Assembly (NCBI GenBank): GCA_023053575.1
Contig: JAKZAP010000014.1
Location: forward strand, 17,014,938-17,078,937
Source: Branchinecta lynchi
Taxonomy: Eukaryota; Arthropoda; Branchiopoda; Anostraca; Branchinectidae
Direction: 5' to 3'
Length of the DNA stretch: 64,000 nt
Part shown: piece after piece, positions 34,741-45,764 of the stretch
How positions within the stretch are numbered: position 1 is the first letter of the stretch
Layout: every line of letters starts with the position of its first letter
Program-made: the position numbers and the translations under genes
The notes under the pieces: model-generated
What the model was told of the DNA's origin: nothing
The model's database searches: none
The model's input: only the letters and a program-made list of their open reading frames with translations

Positions 34741-35465
34741 AGCTAGAAGAAGGGATCTGTAATCAACATCAGCTGCAATCTATTCCAGCGATATCTCGGC
34801 CCTTCTTGCCAAGGATCTTTTAGGGTGTTGCTGGAAGAACGGACCTTCAGTTAGGTTCTATGCAAATATCTGCTGACTCGTCCGTTTAGCACCGTTGACC
34901 ATGGAGATGAAACAATAAAAAGACACTTTTCTTACGTGGAATTATAAGAGTACTTGTTTTCCACATATAAAGTTCGCATTGCGTAGATACGTCAATACAG
35001 CAAAAAGAGCAACAACATAAATTATACCCTTAGGAACCGCAGTCCGTAGATTTATGGTCTTGTAAATGGCTTTACATCGTTCTCGAGAAACCACAAGCCG
35101 ACCAGCCATGATAAACGGTTGCTTGAATGCTTCCCATTCAACCTCAAACGCTACCACCTTAATGATCCTAGAAGCCGCCCATTCGACTACAAATTTGTTT
35201 AAAAAAAGGCCGCCTCGGTCCACAGATTTATGAATATTAAGATACTTAAAAAATAATTTGCCAAATAATAATAATAATAATACAAAGCAAGAGAAAAGGC
35301 TTTCGCCTCTAAATAGCTCTAAGAAATTTTGAGTAGTTGAACTGATCAGAGTTAAAAATCTGATCAACATGCACTTAAAACTATTGATCGATCTTCGCAT
35401 CATCAAAGGATAATTAAGTTCCGGAGAAGGGGGTACGGTTGTGTTTTCTTCCTTGAGATCTTAAA
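34741..35465. other. R4 remnant, AAT microsatellite; no supported gene
   Basis: R4-like words (GCCAAGGATC, CTGACTCGTCCGTTTAGCA) at 34770-34900. An AAT array near 35265-35280. A minus-strand frame of 154 codons (34942-35406) has no recognised motif. Confidence 0.4.
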
Positions 35466-35720
35466 GAGTTGTTGCCCACTCTTGATTTTGGTGTACAGTA
35501 AGCGCCTGGTGCCGCGGTGCCCGGTCGGTGCCTGCCCGGTTGCCACGTTTTAGAATATCAACATCCGCTTGCTTACGGATGAATCGGCAAATTAATGGCC
35601 GGCACCGTTGGTTTTGGCCGTTACTAGGTCCGTGGTCGGTGCCTGGAAAAGGTGTACAACACGTGCCGGGGAGTGGGTAACCCCTAGTATCTTAACAAAA
35701 TAATGATCCACAATAGGCTA
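35466..35720. repeat. R6 dispersed repeat (second copy)
   Basis: Matches 22200-22560: TTTTGGTGTACAGTAAGCGC, CCGGTTGCCACGTTTTAGA, AAAAGGTGTACAACACGTGC, GAGTGGGTAACCCCT. No gene. Confidence 0.6.
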
Positions 35721-36084
35721 AAGATGAATGGGATTTAAAAAAAAATCCATTTTTATTGTTTTGTGGTTTGATTTTTTGTATTAGGTGTTTGCAGTTCGAC
35801 TGGTGGTTTCAACGTAATGATCCCTGTTCGTTTTGTAGGACGAAACGAATGGATTGTGTGCTAATTTTGCAGCGAACATGTTGCATGCAAAGGAACCTCC
35901 CGAAGGACCTGCATCGACTAATCGTTTTCACCTTTAAAGCACCGGGAAATCAACTTCTGTGTCTCAGTTCTGTTTTACCCTACTGGGTGCTTAGGCAATC
36001 TTCTGATGCAAGCCGGTTGTTCATAAAAATAAAACACGCAATTCCCAGTAAACCACGAGAGAGCTCCCCCCTCCGGAAACAGTG
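35721..36084. other. No recognised gene
   Basis: A + strand frame of 114 codons (35756-36100) shows no motif. It borders the 3' end of the minus-strand LINE. Confidence 0.35.
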
Positions 36085-37567
36085 GTGTAAAATAATATGA
36101 AATAAAATAAAATGCGTTACCAACTTTACTCCTTGCCGATTTTTCGGACGGAATCTGCCTGGAAATGTCGAAATGGGATTGTGCTGTTTAAGAGAATCCG
36201 CACTTCAGAGCGATTAAGTGCCAATGGATCTGTGTTGTTCCGTGAGTGATGATGGCTGACATCTCTTTCTGGTCTGGATTCTCCAACCTGTATTTCCAGT
36301 CCTTGCATGACTACTCTTTATCCAGTGACTTCTTGAAAAGCTTCAGGAGAAGTTGCTGATACTGTAGATTCGAAAGGGAATTTCAGTGATTGACCACTCT
36401 TTCGGAAAAGAAGTTTTGACGTACTCTTGTTTTCACGTGGCATTGGGATAGTTTCTCGGAGTGTCCTCTTGTATGTTGAACTTGAACAGGTCAGTGGGAC
36501 TAGTTGTGTCATTGTAAAGTTTATGGCTAAGTAGCATGTTACCTCATCTGCGCCGGTACACCAGTGTTGTAGTTTGATTTTTGTTTCAGTCTTTCTTCAT
36601 ATGGGAGGTATTTAAGGCCATCTATAACCTTCGTGGCGCTTCTCTGTACACCCTCAAAAAGTCTGATGTCGCCTTTGTATTGGAGAGAGGCTGGGCAGGT
36701 TCCAAACTTGAGGCTGGGTCTTACGATGGCTTTATACAGTCTGAGAAAGACTTTGGGGAATCTGCTAGTAATAGATCTCTTGAGTAGGCCAAGTCCTGCG
36801 TTCGGTTTTGTAACCGCGTGCCTTGTGTGGGAGTGGAACTTAAGCTGATTGTCCACGAGTACACCTAATTCCCTTTCCTCGTTGTGGGTTTGGAGGTCTG
36901 GGTTCGCTTGTTAGGATCCCACGTTTTCGTTCTTTGGTCCGAAGTGTAAGACGGACATTTGCTGATGTTGAATGATAGTAACCACTCTTCGGCCCACTCC
37001 TGGAAATCGCGGAGACCGGCTTGAAGGCATGAACTGTCTGCCGGGCTCAAGAGGTTGGAATCTTCGGCGAATAGTGTGATATTATTGCTGACCCTGGTGA
37101 CTAAGTCGTTGATATTTGTCAAGAAGATGGTTGGGCCAGCGACTGTACCTTGTGAGACACCACTGATGACATCGCAAGGTTTGGAATATTTTGTGAGAAA
37201 ATTCCGGAAAATTCATGAGCCAGTCAATTGTCGTCTGGTTCAAGCCTGCCGAGAGGAGCTTGAGGCAGAGTAACCCGTGTGGAACCTTATCCAACGCCTT
37301 GTCTACGAGAATCAGGTCAACTGGTACACCGGCGTCTAGAAGCTTGGATGTTGTAGGTTTCAAGAAGGATGATTTCCACCGATTTGTTGCGACAAATCCA
37401 TGTTGGTTGTTGGAAAGTACCTTGTGGGCCGTTAGGTCATCATGGACTGCGTCGTTCACGATTCTCTCTAGAAGTTTGACAACGGCGGATGTTACGCATT
37501 GGTCTGTAGATATGTGCTCCGGATTTATCCCCTTTTTATGGCAATTGCATCCTCTCTGAAGTCCCAT
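36085..37567 (-). pseudogene. Decayed LINE reverse transcriptase (CR1-like)
   Basis: In minus-strand order: DFREDAIAIKKGINPEHIST and VVKLLERIVNDAVHDDL, NNQHGFV, VDLILVDKALDKVPHGLLCL (RT block with the catalytic Asp region), then after frameshifts INDLVTRVSNNITLFAEDSN (FADD box changed to FAED), LKFHSHTRHAVTKPNAGLGL, and a C-terminal TRGHSEKLSQCHVKTRVRQN with FFSERVVNH where a Trp codon has become TGA (near 36390). The 3' end is AT-rich (TTTTATTTTATTT). Multiple frameshifts and the altered active site make it inactive. Confidence 0.8.
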
Positions 37568-38678
37568 GTACTGATCACTTTTTGGTCGGTCTGTCGGTCC
37601 ACTGTTCTCGAGTTAGGGTACTTCCAGAAGTGCTAGGACGATGGAACTTGGCAGGCATATCAGGGACCCGACCAAACTGACTTGGAAATAGTCACTTCTC
37701 CGATCCAACCACCGTGGGGGAGTGGAGGGAGGGGGAATCCGGAATCTTGGGGTATGTATAACTTTGGAACGGGTGATGGGATCTTAATGAAACTGGATAT
37801 TGGGAAAGACCTTGTGTCTCAGATGTCCCATTTTAAGTCCGGACAGGATCAGATGAATGTGGAAACCGGAGATCTTATGACACGCTTGGAGTAGAGAGTG
37901 ATTGGGATGGAACTTGGTGGGAAGAACAAGCACAAGCCCTAGGTACATCTTTGACGGAACCGGACTGGATTCGAGCACTATGGGGGAAGTTAGAGAGGGG
38001 GGGGGGGGGTACCGGAATTCCGGTGATCGCGAGTTAAGGTGCTTCCAGACATGCTGGAAGGATGAAACTTTGTTTGAACATTAGCGACAAGATTGGCTTA
38101 AAAATGGAGGGGGGGGGGGGTAGAGGAGGGATTCCTGAATCTTCAGGTATGTAGCCTATAACTTTCGAACGGGGATCGGACCTTGATGAAACTTGATATT
38201 TGGGGAGACCTCGTGTATCGAACTTCCCAATTCAAGTCCGGAACGGATGCGATGAATGTGTCTGTGGGGGGTGGGATGGAGGGGAGAACCGAAAATCATC
38301 TGACACGCTTTCAGTGGTGCAGCGATCGGGATGAAACTTGGTGGGAAGAACAAGCACAAATCCTAGATACATCAGTGGCAAAATCGAACCAGATTCGGGC
38401 AATGTCGGGAGTGTTGGAGGGGGTTCGGAATTTCGGTGATCGCGAGTTACGGTGCTTCCACATGTGCTAGGACGATGAAACTTGGCTTGAACATTAGAGA
38501 TTTTAGAAGATTGGCTTGGAAGTCATAAATTATCACTTCTTCTGATCCGACCATCCCTTAAAGTACTCATCTTTTTGCTAACAAATCATCACAACAAACC
38601 CTCGAATCGTCAAATTCCTACTTTCATCCTCTGATCCAGCCTTGCAAGTGTCATATGAACTTCTAGCTCTTGTTTTAA
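37568..38678 (+). repeat. R2 dispersed repeat inside the decayed LINE
   Basis: Starts near GTACTGATCACTTTTTGGTC and ends GAACTTCTAGCTCTTG plus T at about 38675. CTTCCAGAAGTGCTAGGACG (37624), CTTCCAGACATGCTGGAAGG (38045) and CTTCCACATGTGCTAGGACG (38455) are about 415-425 bp apart, and GATGAAACTTGG-like words recur about every 125-160 bp, so three roughly 140-bp modules form one higher-order unit. Poly-G runs are near 37998 and 38107. LINE coding sequence is found on both sides. Confidence 0.8.
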
Positions 38679-38930
38679 AATGGGAGTCATGTATGCTTCT
38701 TTCCAGTCAGATGGAATAATATCGGAGCCTAGTGAAGACTGGACGATGTGAAATGGGTGTAGCGATGCGTGACATCATGCCAAATCTAACATGTTGTTGG
38801 TATATTCGTTTTGAAAGCCTTGAGTCTAGTAGCTGATGATTTTGTTGATAACCTTGTAGCGAACGTCAGTGATAAGGATGTGCTCATCCATGACTGGGTA
38901 TTCTTTTCTAACGAGATTTGTTTGATTTGA
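38679..38930 (-). pseudogene. LINE reverse transcriptase fragment, other side of the R2 insertion
   Basis: On the minus strand near 38680-38760: PFHIVQSSLGSDIIPSDWKE and AYMTPILK. SL..G.IPSDWK.A...PI.K is the block before RT motif 1. It overlaps the homologous block DFREDAIAIKKG at the start of 36085..37567, so the two may be separate copies or a duplicated junction rather than one simple split. Confidence 0.65.
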
Positions 38931-39190
38931 TATCAAGGATAGTGCTGTCTTGTCTTTTGTTGCTGTTTTTTTTGTTGTTGTTTTTTCTCTTACTCATAAC
39001 TTATTTTTAGCGGTTAAAGAGTTTATATAGTTTAACGCGTGTGGGTAATTTTATTTTCTTGTATATTTAGTATTCTTTGGACAGATTGTTTTTTTGTAGT
39101 ATTACATGTTGTGCCAATTTGTTTGTATTTATTTCATTTTATACTCTACGATCTTTGAGGTTAATAAAGTATTTAAATTTGAATACTCAT
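38931..39190. other. T-rich non-coding sequence
   Basis: T-rich with AATAAA-like TTAATAAAGT near 39161, resembling a retroelement 3' UTR, but no coding sequence is attached. Confidence 0.35.
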
Positions 39191-40350
39191 CTTTTTGGGA
39201 TCCCAAATCGTAAGTGGAGGGATACCTATTCTATTCGATCTTTATTATTCGAAAAACATTCCTTACGGTATTAACAAAAAACCGAATATTTGTTCTCTCG
39301 TCAAACATAACTATATACAATTGCGCTTTTACATAGTCAAATATCCAATAATTACACAAGTACAAGAATTGCAACAATGTGAGCGCTAAACTTCAATAAT
39401 TAACCTAAAAAATACGAAAAGAATTAAAAACTTCGCGTTGAAAAAACTCACAAAGGAGGGGACAAAACTTCTTTCGTACCGCGCATGAATGACATCATGC
39501 ATCATGTCATTCCAAGATGTCTATGACATCGCAAAAATGTCCGTCTGTCCGTCTGTCTGTGAGCACGATACGAATGAGATATTTTGATGAAACTTGCTAT
39601 GAGGATTCATTGGGTCAAGGGTAAGGTCAAGTTCGCAGATGGGCTCTGTAGCCCTATATTTACGGGTGGGGGAGGGGGTTCAAATTAAGGGACAAGCAAA
39701 ATGTTTTGAAACAGCTAATGTCATAGTCGATTATGGGGTAAGAAGACATGCTGATCGCAATAGTGAAAACCATTTTCTCGCCGGACAAGTAGTTCGTGCG
39801 GAATCCGGCAAAAAACTGAAAGTTGGTTAAAAGTAAAAGTTTTATTTGAAGTTGATTAAATGTTCGATTTAAGGGTAAGAAGACATGTTGAACACGATGG
39901 TGAAAACCATTTTCTCGCCAAACAAGTAGTTAGTCCGGGATCCGGCGAAAACCGGAAAGTTGGTTAAAATTAAAAGTTTCATTTGAAGTTGATTAAATGT
40001 TCTATTTATTTAGGGGTAAAAAGACATACTGAACACGATGGTGAAAACGATTTTCTCGCGGAACAACTAGTTCGACCAGAACCCGGCCAAGACCGGAAAA
40101 TGTTTTAAAAGTAAAAGTTTGATTAGATGACAGATTAAGGGGTAAGAAGAGAGGCTGAGTCTGTATAGGACACTCATTTCTACCCGGACATATAATTAGT
40201 CCGGAATCCGGTTGTAAACGGAATTTTTTTTTAAGTCAAAGTTTTATTTAAAGTTGATTAGACGCTGTTTATAGCCTGGCGAAGACAAGACCCAATTGTC
40301 TGAATCAAATATTAGATTTTTGGGATCCCATCGGCTCCTTTGGTCTTGTT
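39191..40350 (+). repeat. R1 dispersed repeat, copy g, with an AT-rich insert
   Basis: Head TTTTTGGGATCCCAAATCGT to GGGATACCTAT at about 39230, an insertion of about 285 bp, then R1 resumes at about 39515 (CTATGACATCGCAAAAATGT), continues through about four monomers and ends TTTGGTCTTGTT. The insert is AT-rich and not recognised elsewhere. Confidence 0.8.
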
Positions 40351-40540
40351 CTCTTTTGTCTTTTGGTTGGTTAAACAAATTTTTGATTTATTCGTTTAGG
40401 CAATTTATTCATTTTTGATCGAAGTTTCGATGTTGACGACAAAGTCAGATTTGGCTTTCGCTGTGAAAAATACTTATCGACTGGATCCTATTCTAGTTGG
40501 TCCGAGAAAGTAGTTGTCAGTGACATAATTTTCTTTTCAG

Positions 40541-40765
40541 GGACTATCCAGCACTATCGTTTGTGGTGATAGAGAAGCGCCAATCTTGGGTCGCCATCTG
40601 GTTGCTGGTGGCGAGATTATTGTTGCGTGGTTGCCAAAAGAGGGCAATATGGATTCACACTCAGCTGTTGAGACCCCTGGTGGAAGCTTTATGAACAAGC
40701 CAACCAGGGGCTGGCTGCATCATGATCAACAGTTGGTTCGAGAGGGAGTGTCGTATCAAGTTATG
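40541..40765 (+). CDS. Exon of an SHC-type adaptor, N-terminal part of the PTB domain
   Basis: A 75-codon exon with acceptor TTCTTTTCAG (AG at 40539-40540) and donor ATG|GTAAGT (40765/40766), phase 0 at both ends. It encodes GLSSTIVCGDREAPILGRHL, ..., then GGSFMNKPTRGWLHHDQQLV and REGVSYQVM. GSF.NKPTRGWLH followed by G(V)SY.V is the entry to the PTB domain of SHC proteins, which bind phosphotyrosine motifs of activated receptors and link them to Ras signalling; the next residues in the family (RYMGCVEV-type) would lie in the next exon, not found here. A Met (MDSHSAVE) before the PTB could serve as an internal start like that of short SHC isoforms; that is inference. It is surrounded by repeats in both introns. 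Confidence 0.9.
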
Positions 40766-41206
40766 GTAAGTCAAGGTTCACTCCTAGTTCTGTTCCGACA
40801 GTAAAGGTGTGCTTCTTTGAATACTCCCCTAAACCTCTAAAACAGTCAGGACTGATAAATTAAAAACATATTCTTTTCTGCAACTAGTGTTTCCGCTTTC
40901 TTCCCGTTTTGGGTTAGTTTGAATGGTTGTGAAAGTGACGCAGAACTGTCGCAAAATTTCTTACGCTGTAGCCTGGCAGTTGGAGACTGGAGAAGCAACT
41001 AAGCAAAACAGAACAAAACATAAAAAAGATGTAGTATGCGGCCTCAGTTTAATTTGGTCGCACTCAAATGTTTTTTTTTGCGTGTATTACCATGCATCAG
41101 ATCTGCTAGCTTTGAGTTTTCCTTCGAAATCCTTCAAAGTTAGGCTTATCTCTGTAGTAACACAAACTTTAACAAAGTTGTCGAAACCAAGTCCGAATTT
41201 AATAAA
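40766..41206 (+). other. Intron following the SHC exon
   Basis: Begins with a consensus donor (GTAAGT). No repeat or second exon was recognised before the R4 cluster at 41207. Confidence 0.6.
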
Positions 41207-41500
41207 TTGTTTATAAATATTCCTTCAGCCCAAGCTCACTGCCAATCATGTTTGACACTGCAAAACAGGTACGTCAGCTGCATTTTGTTCGAGCTATATT
41301 TTGGCCCTTTGGCAAGGGCCCTCTTCAGGCTCAATCCACTCTAGCTGGAATATGAACTTTTTAAAGCTGTCGCTTGTTATAGTTAGGCTATAGCTGATGT
41401 ACCAGCTACATTTGATTAGAGCTATTTCTGCCTTTCTTGGCAAGGGCCCCCTTCAGGCTCAAGCCGCTCTAGCCGGAACTAGCTTGATTCCAGCTTGAGC
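41207..41500 (+). repeat. R4 dispersed repeat, two adjoining copies
   Basis: AATATTCCTTCAGCCCAAGC...TACGTCAGCTGCATTT...TTGGCAAGGGCCCTCTTCAG at 41207-41340, then a partial copy with TTGGCAAGGGCCCCCTTCAG at 41390-41465. Inverted CTTGAGCCTG words follow. Confidence 0.7.
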
Positions 41501-42170
41501 GGCTTGAGCCTGCCTTTGGGGGCATAAACTATAAGCAGAAAAACATGTTGAAAATTAGTAGTTTGGCATCCATGATGTCATTCGTTCTAGTGTTAACGAT
41601 ATATCGATATATCGTACCAAATCGGTATCGAATATCAAAACGTAAATATCGATATTGAAAACGATATTTTTCATTCATAATTATTGTAAAGAATCCAGCA
41701 TGACCTACATTCATATATCGGAAATTGGAGGCATATGTTTTCCGACATTCAGTTCTTATTTGTTCGGAGTTTGAGATGATGCAAGATGCCATTTAACGAC
41801 AATTTCCTTAGTGAATTTGGCGAAACGAGACGTATCCTATAGCGAAACATACTAAAGAAATATCGTTATCGAATTTATCGAATATCGAAAGTAAAAATAT
41901 CGCTATATCGATATATCGAAAAATCCAAATATCGCCCAACACTAATTCGTTCACTAGAGATAACGTCAGCGTCACTACTATGTATTAGCTGATGTATCAG
42001 CGATAGTTTATTAGAGCTATTTCGGCTTGAGCGGCTTGAGCCTGACGTTGGAGGCATAGGGTATAAGCAGGAAAACGTATTAAAAATTAGTTCAGAAGTT
42101 TGGCGTCCAAGATGTCATTCGTTCACTAGAGAAACCGTCAGCGTCACTACTATTTACATCTCGTCATCCA
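41500..42170 (+). repeat. Tandem duplication of about 166 bp, one copy carrying a hAT-like MITE
   Basis: CTTGAGCGGCTTGAGCCTG...GGCATA...ATAAGCAG.AAAA...GATGTCATTCGTTC...CGTCAGCGTCACTACTAT occurs twice, starting near 41494 and 42025. The 531-bp offset drops to about 166 bp when the 357-bp insertion plus its 8-bp duplication is removed. Confidence 0.75.
41588..41944. mobile_element. hAT-like MITE with 8-bp target duplication and preserved empty site
   Basis: Begins TAGTGTTAACGATATATCGA and ends TATCGCCCAACACTA, giving short TAGTGTT inverted ends, and is rich in ATATCGATAT words. ATTCGTTC flanks it on both sides (41580-41587 and 41945-41952). The tandem sister copy at about 42114-42122 has the site unoccupied (GATGTCATTCGTTCACTAGA). 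Size (357 bp), 8-bp duplication and AGTGTTGGGCGATAT-like end fit non-autonomous hAT elements. No transposase. Confidence 0.85.
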
Positions 42171-42199
42171 GGTCATCGAGTTCAGGCACAGTTATAAAT

Positions 42200-42300
42200 T
42201 ATGTCAAAATTTTTAATCTTGTGTTGTTTTTCGTTATTCTCTTTACTCCGCTATCACCTTCTGTATTTGGCGGGTTACAAATAAAATATATATACATATA
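42200..42300 (+). mobile_element. LINE 3' end remnant with TATA-type tail
   Basis: TTTACTCCGCTATCACCTTC, then GGCGGGTTACAAATAAAATA and TATATACATATA. GGGTTA(T/C)AAATAAA also closes the LINE ends at 17500..17655 and 32041..32588. Confidence 0.55.
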
Positions 42301-43687
42301 TTGAGGTTCTCGATGCTGTTAAGCCGGTATATAACCAAAGGCGAGGGTGTATTGACAAGAATGTTCACGCAAGAAGATTCATTATAGTCTAATCTTGTAG
42401 CCTATATTCCTTCTCTCTCAGAATCCTCGACCTCCACTGTTCATACGGTTCACACTTATTTGTCTCATTTTGCTTGACAAGTTTTTCCAATCCCTTTCCA
42501 GCTTCTACTTTGCATTAAATTCGATTTCGGGGAACGAGTTGAACGTAATTTTCCGGTAGTTGACTAGTATCCAACTTCGGCCGCCCACACGGCCTTTTTT
42601 TCCAATAGAAAATCAGATGATAGCGTATGGCTGGAAACCTGGAAGCGGAGCTAATGCGGACTCCTGGTTCCAGGCGTTCTGGCGTCCCAGGTGAAGCGTG
42701 GGATAAACGACCAAGGAAAAAATTTACGCCTCCTTTGCAGGATGTTTAAAGTAGGGTCAGTAAGAAGTGTTGTAAGGACAATAATGATGATAACACTGTC
42801 AAGCCTAGGCTTATGAGAAGTACTAACTGCGAGAGCAAGGGAAAGTAAGACGTTGTATCAGTTGACAAGCTGTATTTTAAGTTGAAATTTGAGTGTATGC
42901 AACAAGGTATGACCTAGGCTGTTATTGATTAAGTGGGGAAGTGCGGGTACGGGAGCCTGACAAACTTTTACACCTTCTTTACGGTGTTTCAGTAGGCTAA
43001 ATCAGTGAAGACCTACCAGATAAATTCCAGAAATGTCGTAACAACCTCTAGAAAAGTCGTATCGACCTTGACAAAAGTTTGATCAAGCTCGACACAGGTC
43101 GAACCAACCTGCAAAAGTAATCATTTATAGGCTCTTCCCTCTGATCTATGTCTTTTTTGTCCGACCGGCAGGCCAACCCCTACCCCCCGAAAGGCAAACC
43201 CCCTCCCCCCCAAAATAAATTCCTGGATACTGGCCTGCATAGGACGATATAATTACATAGCCTACCGTTTCGAAATAAAATATAACATAACAACAGAAAA
43301 ATACAACTAAAAACCTAAGACGCGCTAGGAGGCCGTCACGCGGGAAGACAACTGAAGAAGGAATCAGCGGCATACCCGACTAGGTTATTATCCGAGCGAA
43401 AAAAAAAGCGCTGGTGAAAATTGGCTTGGAGCAACTCACCAGCAACAACCTCGTTGAGTGAGTCCCATGCATAAGACAAGCTCGTGGTTCACGGTGCACA
43501 TCCACGGAAGTCTGTAGATGCGGCTGGCTACCCGGTTGTAGCCAGTTTCAAGCAACCTGGTTGATTTCTGCGATAAATTCGACACTAAAGATGTCCCTAA
43601 AAGCGATAGCAATAGCATTGAAACAAACGCGTTTATACCGCGACAGAGCAGTGACCAATAACAATGTAGTAGCTCCCGCTAACATAG
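42301..43687. other. No recognised gene; C-rich element near 43145-43240
   Basis: The C-rich stretch with AATAAATTCCTGGATACTGG matches one side of 34457..34616. The rest is unassigned. Confidence 0.4.
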
Positions 43688-43852
43688 AGACATTAAAGTC
43701 TAAAGAGGGGGTATATTAATAATTGTTATAGTAATTTTTACTCTAACACGGAGACATAGGGGTATATTAATAATTGTTATAGTAATGTTTATACTCTAAC
43801 ACGGAGACATTAAAGAGGGGTATATTAATAATTGTTGTAGTAATGTTTACTG
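43688..43852 (+). repeat. Three-copy tandem repeat, unit 51-58 bp
   Basis: GGTATATTAATAATTGTTAT with AGTAAT...ACTCTAACACGGAGACAT recurs with GGTATATT at 43710, 43761 and 43819. Confidence 0.85.
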
Positions 43853-43921
43853 TCCCAGAATAGATGAAATTCCAGAAAATGCAGATGCGGGCTAAACTGA
43901 ATTTTTTACCCCACCCCACTA

Positions 43922-44305
43922 CACTGTCAGAAGTTTCATAACAGATAGCGTATAACACTTTCAAGAATAACACCTTTTCACTTATAAATAAAGTGTTATG
44001 ACCAATTAAGTTTACACTATTTCGTGCCTAGACCTCCACCAACACCTTCAATTGGTAAAAATACTAGCGGGAACGAAAGAAACATAACAGATAACATCCC
44101 AAAGTGTTATCTGTTGAAATCGCGCATCCTTCTGTTGTCGTTATGTAACTTCTGACAGTGTAGTATTTTTACCTATTGAAGGTGTTGTTGGAGATTTAGG
44201 CAAGAAATAATATAAACTTAATTGGTCACAACACTTTTCTTCCAAGTGAAAAGGTGTTATTCTTGAAAGTGTTATGCGCAATCTGTTATGAAACTTCTGA
44301 CAGTG
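43922..44305. mobile_element. TA-flanked MITE with arms of about 140 bp (Tc1/mariner-like)
   Basis: The left end CACTGTCAGAAGTTTCATAA is inverted at the right end (TTATGAAACTTCTGACAGTG). The arms continue through GTTATTC/AAGGTGTTAT and the GGTGTTGTTGGAG / CTCCACCAACACC block. TA flanks both sides (43920-43921 and 44306-44307). A partial relative with its own terminus lies near 44085-44165. No transposase, so a non-autonomous, mariner-type assignment is inferred from the TA duplication. Confidence 0.8.
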
Positions 44306-44664
44306 TATACGGGGGCTTATGGGTCCATGTATCGATATTTCATTAATTGTTGAGTTTTCTTAAGTAAATACGTACGTTTTGTAGACATTTATACACGAGT
44401 AATTAAAGATAACTGCCGAGCGGAGCGAGGCTCTGTCATGGTTTCCAACGGCTATTAAAGCAGAAAGTTACTCTTTTACTTTGTCTTGGCATGGTTTATA
44501 TTGTGTGTGTATACGTTCAGTGCAGTATCTCATGGCCCCTCAAAAACGCCGTAATATGGTGGTATGAATGGATTATTCTTGAGTAGTTATCCTTTCGTAA
44601 ATAACGTACACGCATTGAGGATTATGTAGACTAATAGTTGCACCCTTTTAAATGAAAAGCTACA

Positions 44665-45590
44665 TCTACTTTGCGTGGTCAACCTGAAGTATTGCAGCAA
44701 CCTTTACTTCGCTGAAGTTGTCATCCCATCAAGGTTTTCAAAATGATATGTATCAAGATTTTAACTGATGACACAATCCCTAATTACCATGGCTATCCCT
44801 GACCGTTGAAAAAAAATAACAACAGAATATGGTTTGTATAGACTAAATTGACTTTGCTGCCAGCTGAACGTTACCCTTTTCAATCGTAGACATCATGACG
44901 GAAGAAAACTTGGAACATTATCTTATATAACCTAGTTGGTACTATAAAGCTATCGGTACTTTTTCAGGATGAAAATATCCATAGATGCCACTCTACTATT
45001 ATTGCGAAACTACGTTGTTGTTTTACATTATAACTTGTATCCGTTGCGTAAACACTTAACTATAGGTTACAGTGACAGGCTTCGGAGACGGATTTTCTTA
45101 CCCTCAGATTTATAGAGGTCAAATAGAATTTTCACTAATTTGTACAAGTTTCTAGCCACTAATGAAAATGACAATGCTCTGGCAACCTGTTCTTACTTAC
45201 TAATCCCTTTCTCCGGGATAGGCATGGAACCAAATCGTTCTTATCATAAAACACCGGAAACAAGTAATAGGTACACCAACTAGCAAAAGTTGTAAACCAC
45301 TCACCGCGGAAGATAGCTATGATCCAACAGCTTTTTACGTTAAAGTTCCTGATATGGCTCGCAATTTGCATACGTATATTTTCAGTGTGTATACCTTACC
45401 ACTGAAGTTGTCAACCCCTCAAAACTTTCAAATTGGTATATCTCACGAAGGATTTTTTGTACAAAATGACTAATGACACATACTTCGATCAACTCATCAA
45501 GAGCTATCGCTAACCGTTGAAAAAAAAATTCTATCTGTATTAGTTCAAAAGTTGATTTTCTTGCAGTAGGCCAACTTTCTAATATTGCCC
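44665..45590 (+). mobile_element. E1, third and most diverged copy
   Basis: Left-end-like sequence (CCTGAAGTATTGCAGCAACC) is followed by blocks matching 7565-7830 (TTTTCAATCGTAGACATCAT, GAAAACTTGGAACA), one SKSCKPLTAEDSYD-like peptide block at about 45269-45330, and the CACTGAAGTTGTCAACCCCT...CAGTAGGCCAACTTTCTAAT end. It has a single internal unit and no 29-bp terminal repeats. Confidence 0.75.
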
Positions 45591-45764
45591 ATCCAATGCG
45601 CAAATATATCTTACAGTATTATAAATAAATCTTAACAGGATTTATTTATAATCTTTAATTAAAAAACCTTAAATGGGTTATCAAAGGAAATCAAAGGAAA
45701 TCCTTTCATCAAAGGAAAAGTTTGAGCTTGTCTGCGCAGTAGCCTGACTACCTTTTCCATTTTC

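Noticed and set aside
41588..41944. Cluster of ATATCGATAT words as a transcription-factor site array
   Set aside because: Element ends and an 8-bp duplication explain it as a MITE.
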